From Ochromonadaceae sp. CCMP2298 (taxonomy: Eukaryota > Sar > Synurophyceae > Ochromonadales > Ochromonadaceae): a DNA stretch of 12,372 nucleotides. Location: NCBI GenBank assembly GCA_026770595.1, contig MU634420.1, forward strand, positions 1 through 12,372, in the 5' to 3' direction. Positions 1 through 8,200 of the stretch are shown piece by piece. Within the stretch, counting starts at the first letter, position 1; each line of letters opens with the position of its first letter. The notes beneath the pieces were generated by a model that did not search any database, was not told the origin of the DNA, and saw only the letters and a list, made by a program, of their open reading frames with translations. Made by a program: the position numbers and the translations under genes.

Positions 1-60
1 GATCCTCAATGTCAGCCATCGATAACGGCTTGGTCGACGTTTGGCCGAAAAGGACGACAT
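1..60 (-). CDS. Possible 5' end of a leftward gene, cut by window edge
   Basis: On the minus strand an ATG at 60-58 sits in a good start context (CAAAATGTC, A at -3). It opens a frame of 20 codons (MSSFSAKRRPSRYRW...) that runs in frame off the window edge without a stop. A second ATG in another frame at 19-17 would start MADIED. Both are too short to identify, and a 20-codon open frame is expected by chance. The region is therefore only a candidate first exon of a gene divergent from gene A. Confidence 0.18.
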   Translation of the reverse strand, partial: MSSFSAKRRPSRYRWLTLRI

Positions 61-658
61 TTTGAGGATTTTATTTCCGTATGCTGCCACTGTTACGGGT
101 TACTAAGTTACAATTCCCCAGGGCCTGGGAGGGGGCAATGCTATCAAAGTACGTAATAGGGTAGGATCTAAGCTAACCATAAACATAAACGGAATGCTGT
201 ATCATATCCGAGTCTACTTTCAAAGCGGTTGAGCGCATAATCGTTTCGAGTAAATTTAGAGTTGTAGTTTAGATGTGCGAAGGTGCGCGAAGATTAGCTT
301 AAACGAGCGTAGATTTGAGCGGGGAAGCTCGGCAAAAGGCGGGGTTAAATTACTGTAGTACACATTTATCGTCTGATATTCTGCAAACGAAAATGACTGT
401 TCTAATGCTCATGCTAAAATGGTATGTTAAGTATTACTCTACCAAAATTGTATTCTACAACACCAAAATCCCAATAAAAGTCGTTGGCCGGCTTTTTGCC
501 GATAAATTTTTGCAAATCGGCGGCTGTGGAGCCCTTGTTGATGTTGACGCCTGTCAAGGTCTTCATTGCAGACCAATCCAACCACCACACGCCACACGCC
601 AATCCACTCTCTTGCAGCGTCGCCTCCAGTTCATTCGTTTCTTCCCAGTGCAGAGACC
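61..658. other. Intergenic / upstream region of gene A
   Basis: This is about 600 bp of AT-richer sequence without a supported gene. It must hold the promoter and 5' leader of gene A at 659, but no clear TATA box is seen. Pyrimidine-AG strings just before the start (ctctcttgcag near 617 and ttcttcccag near 648) could be acceptors of a 5'-leader intron, but no donor can be assigned. A minus-strand frame at 566-414 (MKTLTGVNINKG...) has C-rich third positions over its first 30 codons. It is the only hint of coding here and matches no family I know. A minus-strand AATAAA lies at 75-70. Confidence 0.5.
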
Positions 659-721
659 ATGATGATGCGCTGCATGCTGGTGATGGGTGTGCTCTCGGCG
701 CTTGCCGCCGAGACCTACGCC
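659..721 (+). other. Signal-peptide part of a bipartite plastid presequence
   Basis: The encoded residues 1-21 (MMMRCMLVMGVLSALAAETYA) have the length and hydrophobicity of an ER signal peptide with a small-residue -1 site. Phe22 follows at +1, then SPVR. In diatoms and related algae an aromatic residue, usually Phe, at this place of the ASAFAP motif directs passage across the inner plastid membranes. The following 40 or so residues are rich in Ser, Thr and Lys, as expected for a transit peptide. Confidence 0.75.
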
Positions 722-2514
722 TTCTCTCCAGTGCGCATCAACAGAATCGCGGGCATGCAAAGCAATACCGCTCTGGGCAGCACAAAGACGACAACGAAAA
801 AATCGAAGAGCTCGACGAGCTCGAAGGTCTCATCGAAGATAAGTGTGAAGAAGGTGGTAGATCTTCCAACAAATTGGGATAATACCTACGAAGCCCTGAA
901 GGAGGTTAAGCACAAGTATAAGTACGTGGAGCGTGACGAGACCGCAAGTATGCTGGCAGCAGGTGCGCAAATCAATCGCTGTACTCGATTTCGCAAGGCT
1001 TTCCCCCAACCCCATTCATCCTCCGTATAACAATATCTTTGCATGTGCCTTTCTCATTCGCAACCCTAGATGTTGCGCGCTCGGACACCTTTTGGGACGG
1101 TACCTTCTCTACCACCAAAAAGAAGCGGCTCACAGCGACACAGGAGAAGGATCTGATGAAAAGGCTCGACATAGATAAGAACTTTATCAAGCTGAACAAG
1201 TTCGGGTTCGACCGCCGCATGGTGGACACTTATGAGGGCACCCTGGAGGAGCAGGCGGCACTAATGCTGCAGGAGGAAGGGCCCTCCTCCATGGTGATGG
1301 ACTCGGCCAAGATGACCTCAGACCAGCTGGAACTGGGGGCATCCAAGGACGAGCAGTTGTTGGAGCTGCAGAGGAAGCAGCTATTGAACCGCACGGGCCC
1401 GCTCAAGTTCTTCCCCCAGGCTACGCACAAGTACTTCGATTACTTGACTAGTCTGCGCAAGGACCCTGGGCCGGGGGATCTCTTGAAAAACATGGTCGTG
1501 GGCCTGATCTTCGGCACCATCACGGTGATCAACAACCGCGCCCGTATGGCCTTCCTCTACTCCCTCGTGGGCAACCTTGGCATCATGTCCATCCTGCTGG
1601 CCAGGGGCACCCCAAAATCGAACGCGCAGATGGGGGACAGGAAAGCGGCTGCTAGCTGGTCTGCCTCATCATTCAAAACCGCCGTCGGCGTGACGGCTCT
1701 ATTCGCTACCAGCTCTGCTCTGAGCATGTTCTTGCTGATGTCCTTCCTGCCTGTGGAATTCGGCCTGGTGCTCAAGCTGCGCGTGTCCATGGCTTTCGCC
1801 ATAGTGTCCAGCGCCTACCTCACCTCCTTCTACGAGGTGTACGAGGAGAAGAGCAAGAACGGCTGGCGCTGGAAACGCGCCTTGGAGGGATTTTTGTCCG
1901 ATGACATGCAGGTGAAGCTCAAGTCTAGGGTGTTCGACGAGCGACCCATGAATGAGCTGTTCAACTTCAATTACGACCCGCAAGTGGACGACTTCGTCGG
2001 CGCGAAGAAGTACCTAGACGACGACGACGAGTCGGAAAATACGGCTGGCGGCACCGGGGAAGTGGACGACAGCGAGGCCGAGAGTCATTTCGAAAACTGG
2101 TTGGTGGAGCGCCGGGATGCACGCAAGGATCCGATCTTGGCGGCTAAAGCGGAGGAGCCGTGGCTGGGTGGCAAGAAGGGTTTGTTCTTAGCTGCCAAGG
2201 AAGTGCCGGTGTGGCTCAGCAGGGCGTACAAGAAGAATGTCCTGCAGGCCAACCAGTGGCGCGACAAGCCGCAGAGGTACAGGAAGGACACCGCTGAGTT
2301 CGACCCCGTCGAGGGCCCAGTCGGCTTCCGCGACAAGCAGCCCGAGTGGATGATGGAGAGTGGCAGCGGCATCTGGGAGACGAAGCTGTCCGTGTCCCGC
2401 AAGGCCGCCCGGTCCTTCGGGTCGTACCGCAAGACCATGTGGAAGTTGGACAAGGAGGTGAAGCTGCTGCCGTGCGACGGAGCCGACAAGGACACCACTA
2501 CTACCCCCCCCTAA
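659..2514 (+). CDS. Plastid-targeted multi-pass membrane protein of unknown function (gene A)
   Basis: Model: exons 659-962 and 1070-2514, 582 residues. The start is the first of three consecutive ATGs (ACCATG context). Residues 1-21 form a signal peptide (basic/Met start, hydrophobic core) ending ETYA|FSPVR, followed by a Ser/Thr/Lys-rich stretch like a transit peptide. This bipartite signal implies import into a secondary plastid. A charged soluble region follows, then about four hydrophobic segments near residues 239-257, 261-280, 306-328 and 333-355. Next come an acidic stretch (about 418-440, including DDDDESE) and a basic, Trp-rich C-terminal tail. I do not recognise the family or any catalytic motif. 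The hydrophobic block between two long hydrophilic regions suggests a thylakoid or inner-envelope protein, but that is inference. AATAAA at 2630 fits its 3' end. The splice joins the exons in frame (phase 1, codon G|AT = Asp102). Confidence 0.85.
963..1069 (+). other. Intron of gene A (107 nt, phase 1)
   Basis: The donor is GCAG|GTGCGC at 963 and the acceptor is CAACCCTAG|AT at 1069. Removing it joins the frame of the N-terminal presequence to the long downstream frame. A second donor at 948 (GTATGC) has the same phase and would remove five more codons. GTGCGC is preferred because gene D uses a nearly identical donor (GTGCGT). The unspliced frame ends in a stop at 1028-1030. Confidence 0.8.
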
Positions 2515-2629
2515 TCGGCGGTGCGAGGCCGTCCACCCCCAGCGTAGACAAGTGTTGTTGTAGGACGGGGCTAGATCATTAGACTTTTTCGACGTAGGCT
2601 GTAAATAACCTACCAGGAGCATTGTATTA

Positions 2630-2635
2630 AATAAA
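2630..2635 (+). terminator. Poly(A) signal AATAAA of gene A
   Basis: AATAAA lies 116 nt after the stop codon of gene A in AT-rich sequence. It is the only perfect hexamer found downstream of any gene on its coding strand in this window. Confidence 0.6.
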
Positions 2636-2716
2636 GACGCCCAAGCTTAGGCCTCTTCAAGACGCTCTGCCTTGTGAGGCCTACCGGTACTTACAAATCA
2701 AATCCCCCGCGGAAAA

Positions 2717-2723
2717 TATAAAA
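2717..2723 (+). promoter_or_regulatory. Candidate TATA box for gene B
   Basis: TATAAAA lies in a GC-flanked context 177 nt upstream of the gene B start codon, which would give a leader of about 150 nt. It is the clearest TATA-like string upstream of any start in the window, but one short AT string is weak evidence. Confidence 0.3.
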
Positions 2724-2899
2724 CCGGCAAACGCTAACTTTTTTCTCAAAAACCCAAGCCCGGAGCCAGAATCACGACTTCTTGATACAAAGAGAGTTCT
2801 GTTCTATCCGCCACTTCCTAAAGCTGCTGGAGCTCAGTTTGATCTGCCTGAAATGCTCTATGAGCTGTAGAGGCTAGTGTGTGACGAGCGGTGGCAAAG

Positions 2900-3382
2900 A
2901 TGGCTGCTGAAAGCAGCTCGCGCAAGATGATTGTGCCGCTGGGCTTCTCCAAGGTTCAGGAAGGAGTATACCGATCGGCCTATCCCGCCAGCAAATCCTT
3001 TCCTTTCATAAGGACTTTGGGTTTAAAGTCCATGGTCTGCTTATGTCCTGGAGATGTGCGGTCGGAGCTGGAGACGTTCTGCGCTGAGCAGTCCATCACG
3101 TTGCTCAAGTATGACGTAAAGTTCAACCAGGATCCATTCCTCTGCATGTGCGAGGACACAATCAATGCCATCCTGGACCACGTCCAAAACGATGCGAATC
3201 AGCCAGTCTTACTGTTTAGTTTCAACGGGAGGGTGAGCACCGCGTGTGTGGTGGGCTGTCTGCGGAAGCGCACGCGCTGGTGCATGTCCTCGATCATACT
3301 CGAGTTCGAGCAGTTCTCGGAGCCCGACGGCTCGCTCTGCGATTTGCAATTCATTGACTCGTTCGAATCCAAACCATCATAG
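2900..3382 (+). CDS. Siw14/PFA-DSP family pseudophosphatase (gene B)
   Basis: 160 residues, single exon. The start is ATG at 2900 (AAGATGG context); the in-frame GTG at 2891 is not a eukaryotic start. The fold signature is clear: FSKVQEGVYRSAYP and FPFIRTLGLKSMVCLCP near the N-terminus, then QPVLLF...CVVGCLRKRTRWCMSS, in the order and spacing of plant/fungal atypical dual-specificity phosphatases (Siw14, Oca proteins). Active members of this family cleave inositol pyrophosphates. In this protein the HCX5R loop is changed: His->Phe106, Cys->Ser107, Arg->Ser113, with no gap. The nucleophile and the phosphate-binding Arg are both missing, so catalysis is not expected. The conserved flanks and intact frame argue for a maintained protein, perhaps an inositol-phosphate sensor or a partner of an active homologue. 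No intron is needed. It converges on gene C with 102 bp between stops. Confidence 0.85.
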   Translation: MAAESSSRKMIVPLGFSKVQEGVYRSAYPASKSFPFIRTLGLKSMVCLCPGDVRSELETFCAEQSITLLKYDVKFNQDPFLCMCEDTINAILDHVQNDANQPVLLFSFNGRVSTACVVGCLRKRTRWCMSSIILEFEQFSEPDGSLCDLQFIDSFESKPS

Positions 3383-3484
3383 CGAGTAGTGTAGCATCAT
3401 TTGTATATTTGTACACTAACGAGAAACGGTAGCCTTGCGGCCAGAAGTAAAATGCGACAGGTGGGGTCTAGTTACGGGTACGGG
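3383..3484. other. Convergent 3' spacer between genes B and C
   Basis: Only 102 bp separate the two stop codons, so the 3' untranslated regions must be very short or overlap in antisense. No AATAAA is present on either strand; AT-rich strings such as TTTGTATATTTG at about 3400 may serve instead. Confidence 0.5.
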
Positions 3485-4801
3485 TTACGACTCGATCTTT
3501 TTGAAACCGCCTTTGGGAAAATTGGAGTTAAAGTATCCCAGAGGAGGCACTAACTTGAGCTTGCTGATGGTGCTGGAGTTGACGTCGAGGCCCAGGCCGT
3601 CCAGGTGCTTCCTCCAGGTGAGCAGGTTGGCGTTGCCCCTCTTCGCCTTTAGGTGCACGAGGTCCTCCTGAAGCCAGGGCTTGGACCGACCCGTAAAGTG
3701 CGCATAGTGGTACGTGGGGATAAGCCCGTTGCAGCATTTGAGCGCATTTTTCATGGGCTCGTCTTTATCTTTCTCGTGCAGCAGGCCCTTGGCGTATACC
3801 CTGGCCTCGCGCAGGTCCGTGTCGATCATCATCGCGTTGCCGTGGTTGATAACGAAGTAGTGCGCGAAGAGCCCCTGGTCCATGTCTGCCCCGTTAAAGA
3901 GCCACTTCACACAGGGCCTGCCTCCTCGATAGGTCAGCCCCTTGGGCATCTTCTCCGCCCAGCCCTGCACCGTGTCCCAGTCGCGCTCCAGGCGCCACAC
4001 AGCCTTGCGCCGCATTTCTGCAAACGCTGCAGCGTCGGGCAGGGCCAGGTACCAGCCCGAATTGAGGGGCGAGACAGCACCGATAGTAAAGGTGTTCCTC
4101 TGCAGCTGGAAGAAGCAGTCCATATTGTGCGTGGGCATGACGTCTCCATCGAAGAACTGGATCTTCTGGTACTGCGTGAAGCTGTAGGGCGTGATCTTCA
4201 AAAGGGCCATCTCCGCGAAGCCCAGCTTGTGCCGCCAATCGAGCAACCGCGGCAGCTCATAGGTGATGATGCCCTTGGATCGTAAGAGGTCCATGTCTGC
4301 CTGGAAGGGCGCTGTGTCGTTGTCGCTGTACCCGATCATCGCCACGAAGTCCGCGGAGGAGCCCAGCTCGTGCAGCGCCTTCTTCATGATCAGCGCGTTG
4401 TACAGGAAGCCCCGATAGCGAAACTTCTTGTCAATCCCGGATATCAGAGTCACGTAGGCGTTTGGCGACTGTTGCGCGGGATTGGGGACCTTTTGACCAG
4501 GTTTCAGGGGAGGCACTGGCTCGGGAGTAGCAGGGACTACATGGGTGCCTAGAGGAGGTTGAGGCTGCTCGAGCTTGGAAGTAGACTGCTCGGCTCCTTT
4601 ACCACTGATTTGCTCGAAATTTTTGGTTGTGGTAGTGGTCTTGAACGTCTTCGTGGACCGGCTGAGGGTTTCGTACGTGTCTAGCTTGTGCAGCGCAAAG
4701 AACGCAAAGAGGCTGATCGGCAGCAGCAAGCAAACAAGGGTTGCAATGTTTGTCCAAGGAGCAGACTGCTTTTTGTGCCTTCTGCTGCTACTCGACTCCA
4801 T
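3485..4801 (-). CDS. Glycosyltransferase family 8 protein, type II membrane anchored (gene C)
   Basis: 438 residues, single exon, ATG in AGCATGG context. An N-terminal basic tail is followed by a hydrophobic anchor at about 18-38 (ATLVCLLLPISLFAFFALHK), then a Pro/Thr/Gln-rich stem to about residue 105. The GT8 fold follows: it starts at NAYVTLISG, has the metal-binding DxD motif as FFDGDVMP (Asp218, Asp220), DMDQGLF (Asp308-Gln309-Gly310), and the diagnostic C-terminal HFTGRSKPW (His368, Gly371, Lys374-Pro-Trp376). The last motif is the HxxGxxKPW of glycogenins, galactinol synthases and PGSIP/IPUT enzymes. The protein should transfer a sugar from a UDP-sugar in the Golgi lumen. The acceptor cannot be told: a glucan, inositol, or an inositol sphingolipid are all possible. 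All expected catalytic motifs are present. It is transcribed divergently from gene D. Confidence 0.9.
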   Translation of the reverse strand: MESSSSRRHKKQSAPWTNIATLVCLLLPISLFAFFALHKLDTYETLSRSTKTFKTTTTTKNFEQISGKGAEQSTSKLEQPQPPLGTHVVPATPEPVPPLKPGQKVPNPAQQSPNAYVTLISGIDKKFRYRGFLYNALIMKKALHELGSSADFVAMIGYSDNDTAPFQADMDLLRSKGIITYELPRLLDWRHKLGFAEMALLKITPYSFTQYQKIQFFDGDVMPTHNMDCFFQLQRNTFTIGAVSPLNSGWYLALPDAAAFAEMRRKAVWRLERDWDTVQGWAEKMPKGLTYRGGRPCVKWLFNGADMDQGLFAHYFVINHGNAMMIDTDLREARVYAKGLLHEKDKDEPMKNALKCCNGLIPTYHYAHFTGRSKPWLQEDLVHLKAKRGNANLLTWRKHLDGLGLDVNSSTISKLKLVPPLGYFNSNFPKGGFKKIES

Positions 4802-5236
4802 GCTCCTAGTTGGGCGGCTAATCGACTTTCAATACACAGTGGAGTTCCCGCAATATAGTCCGGTCAGCCATCGACCGTGCGCTGCTTCCACGACGCTGCT
4901 GGAGGCGAGATGGAGGCTGCTTTTGCGCGTGGACCCTCGATAGCGCCACTCTAAGACTGCAGAGGGATACTGTGGGCCCCAAAAGAGCTGGAGAGGCTGC
5001 CAGAAGAGTCCGTGAATGGAGCAGAGCAGCCACGGACAAAGTGAGGCGGATTCGAGGGACCTTTTGTTGGGACCAAGTAACCGTAACGTAACGGCAGCAG
5101 CCGAAGCCATCAGCAAGACATCCGAGACCAAGAGCCACGGCAGTGGGATCTTTCTGCTCCCCCAGTGTGCCCATTTCTCCTTGCGGACTGCCCAGTCTCG
5201 TTTGGGGATTGAATCAATTTCAGAGAGTCCACCGCC
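4802..5236. promoter_or_regulatory. Divergent promoter region of genes C and D
   Basis: 435 bp lie between the opposed start codons of genes C and D, so both promoters and leaders are here. No convincing TATA box is seen. The string GTAACCGTAACGTAACGG near 5079 holds three GTAAC units and might be a binding site. Open frames crossing the region have no recognisable domain and look like chance. Confidence 0.45.
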
Positions 5237-8200
5237 ATGTCGCGGTTCGGGAGCGGTCGTCTGGCAGACACAGGAGTCTCGCCCAGGCGTGCTATTTCGC
5301 CTGGCTCTTCTCCAAAAAAGAAGGCGTTTGTGTCTACGGTAAAGAGCGTAGAGATCTTCGGTCCGCCTCCGAACCTGCCGCACGTCGTGCAGGTCGAGAG
5401 CAGGGCAGCCCCTGAGCACCACAATGCATTCGCTAACAGCCGAACTGCGGCACTCGACCCTGACTTTCTGGCCCTCTCTCACAGCCACTTGCTGCAGAAG
5501 CAGTCGGTGCGCTGGCTGAACCTGTCCCTCGGTCTGTGGTCGCTGGCGGTTCTAGACGTGCATCGCTCGGTTAACCTGGAGAGCGTGGCGCAGTTCCTGG
5601 AGGTGGTTAGCTGGCGCGCACTTGGGAAGGTGACTGCGGAGGAGTTCTCGATCCTCTACTCTGAGTGGATAGGCAGCCCAGGAGCCAAGGGCCCCAAACG
5701 CACCGTGGGGCTGTTCGGAATCAGACAATCGCTGCTGGAGAGGCGCTACGGGGAGGCGGACCTGGACCTCTGCATCGGCATCATCGTCAACGAGGTGAAC
5801 ATGCGCATGCTCAACTCCTCGATCAGCTTCACCAACACGCGCAAGGGACAGTCCGCGTACAGCCTGGAGGTGTGCGGGGGCCGCTGGCTGTCTCTCTGCG
5901 AGGAGCTGTTCTTCTCCCTGGATGCACCAGGCTACGGCGTGCTGCGCTTTGACGAAGCATTCTTCCTCTGCGCATGCCTGACCATCGGACTGCAGGGTTG
6001 GAGCTGCGAGGAGGAGCTCGACGCAGACATGTCGCTGGCCAGCCTCGCAGCGCAGACAATGCAGTTCCTGGTAGACGCGGGGGCCAGCGTAAGCGTGCGC
6101 TGCAGACAGCCCAGAGGAACCGAAAAGAGACGGTCGGGCACTCCGGGAGCCAGTCCCATGCCTATGCAGAGGGGGTCGGGCGCCAAGTGTGAGGTGACTC
6201 TGTCCATGTTCAAACGCTACCTTCTGCGCCGCAATACTGGCGAGGCGGCGCTGGCTGCGCTGCTGGCGCACGTGCAGGCGTGCATCGAGAAGACGCAGCA
6301 GCTGGCGGCAGCTAGTTCGAGAGAGCTGTACCTCTCCTGCAGCTCCTACGAGCAATTGGGCAGCGGCGGATCGCCCCGGCTGTGGCAGCAGGCGGTGCTC
6401 TCTTCGACAGGTCACCAGTTCGCAGCGGGAGCCACGCCACCCTTCGTGGTGCTCTTTATGCTATCAGATGCGGATAGACTGCTGGCGGGCTCGGTGCGCG
6501 CCAGCGAGCTGCCTGTGGAGGGTATGGGCTTTGGCGACATGCAAGTGCAGGGGGTGGACTGCGTGGGCGATCTGCAGTCAGCAGCAGTAGCGAACGACGA
6601 GCTGCACGAGTCAGTCCACCGCATGTGGAGGCTCTTCCGCTCCTGGGGGGCGCACGGTCCGGGGCAGGGGGGGGATGTGCACTCGCCTGAGGGCAGGGAC
6701 CGAGGAGACCCCTCCCAGGGCGTGGATGTCCAGCGGGATCCTGTCTACCAGCTGATGCTGGCTGCGGTGCTGCACTATAAAGGCTTGCAGCAGCTGCTAG
6801 TGGCTGCGCTCTTCGACACTGCGCTGGCTCTGTTCGGTCTGGGGGGTGCAGACACGGAGGGGGTGGGGGGCCTGCGTGTGGTGTGCGCCGCAGTCATGCC
6901 CGACCCGCACCGCATCCTATTGGAACTGGGGTTCGCTGAGGCTGAGGGAGAGGCAGAGGGAGAGGGAGAGGGAGTTGACACGCAGAGAGACCAGTCGGTG
7001 TCGGATCAGGGTGTGTCTGCTATGCTATTGCCTCCCCAGAGCCCCATGGGTCGCATGCTCTCCGACTGGAGCACGGAGAAGGAGACGCGCGCGGAGAACA
7101 GCGAATCCTCATTCACACATGCTTCCGCCTCTGCCTCTGTATCTGCCTCTGTATCTGCCTCTGCTTCCGCCTCTGTCTCTGCATCTGCCTCTGCCCTTGC
7201 GCCCTTCTCGGGGTCGCGAGCCCGCCGACCGTACCAGTCAGATGCGCGTGCCCTAGAGAGCGACCTGGCAGACAGCGAGAGCGACTCGCCCGCACCTGGC
7301 CCTGCCCGACGAAGGCCTCCCTCCCGCTGGACCGCCAAGACACACCCTGTCCCCAGGGACGCCAGCGTGGGCAGTGCCAGCGTGGGCAGTGCCAGCGTGG
7401 GCAGTGCTAGTATGGGGAGTGCTGGGGGCAGTGGTAATGGTAGTGCTAATGGAGGCAGTGCCAGTGCGGGCAGTGGGGTGAGGCGCCGTCCCTCAGAGCT
7501 CATTCAGGCACAGCGCGTGGAAAGGGATACCCGAGAGTCCGTGGCGTCCGTCAGTAGCGAGGAGGGGGTGAAGGAGGCCAGGGTCACACCTGCACGCGCA
7601 CCCGCAACAGTCTCCCTGAGCCCCTCCCCAGCGGAGCAGCTCTCTCACTCGCTCTCGGACCAGGAGGCCGACCTGCTGACTCGCATTCTGCGCACCAGCG
7701 ACGTATCCGCGCAGAACGAGCTGATCGAGCAGATGAAGCGGCTGCGGCTCCCGGCACTGGCTGTGTCCCCCACATCCCCTATGTCTGCTTTGTCGCTTGC
7801 GTCTGTTCCCCTTGTGGTGGGTGCCGTCGAGCTGACGCCTGAGCGGGTGCCTCAACCTAAAGTCGAGCAGGGCGCCACTCAAGTTAACCCACCCAGTGAA
7901 ACGAAGGGTGTCGATACCCCAGAGCAGACCGGAGCCGCCGGTGCAGATGCCAGTGGAGGTGCCGGTGCCAGTGCTGCCAAGCCATCTACAGAGGCGGATG
8001 CAGCTAAGCCGGCCAGCGAGCCCAACTCGGTGCGTGCTAAGAGCCCAGATCACCTTGCCACATCTCACTACGTTTATCTAATTTGCTCAAAACATCCCTA
8101 TCCCTTTGTCCCTTACCCTTTGCCCTCTGTCCTCTGTCCCCTGTCCCCCTCAATCTCCCCTCAGATCGAGCAGCTGATGCAGGGGCAGGATACGGGTCAG

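Larger units (their letters stand above)
2515..2899 (+). other. Intergenic region between genes A and B
   Basis: It holds the 3' end of gene A (poly(A) signal at 2630) and the promoter of gene B. The strongest promoter-like string is TATAAAA at 2717-2723. No coding frame or RNA gene is visible. Confidence 0.5.

Noticed and set aside
92-103. GTTACGGGTTAC here and GTTACGGGTACGGGTTAC at 3471, as possible telomere-like or shared regulatory motif
   Set aside because: Only two occurrences, not a tandem array, in unrelated contexts (far upstream of gene A; at the gene C stop codon). Probably chance.
3653-4285. 210-codon plus-strand open frame
   Set aside because: It lies wholly antisense to gene C, whose GT8 motifs are unmistakable. 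The frame reflects GC-rich antisense codons and shows no domain.
4829-5488. 219-codon minus-strand open frame across the start of gene D
   Set aside because: It overlaps the divergent promoter region and the start of gene D, lacks any domain, and has Arg/Cys/Trp-rich composition typical of a chance frame.
5552-6415. 287-codon minus-strand open frame
   Set aside because: Antisense to the ordered part of gene D. It is rich in Arg, Ala, Gln and His, as expected of a shadow frame, with no recognisable motif.
7006-7503. Minus-strand frame with Glu-Ala/Glu-Thr repeats
   Set aside because: It is the antisense reading of the Ser-Ala repeat in gene D. The repeat alone keeps both strands open.
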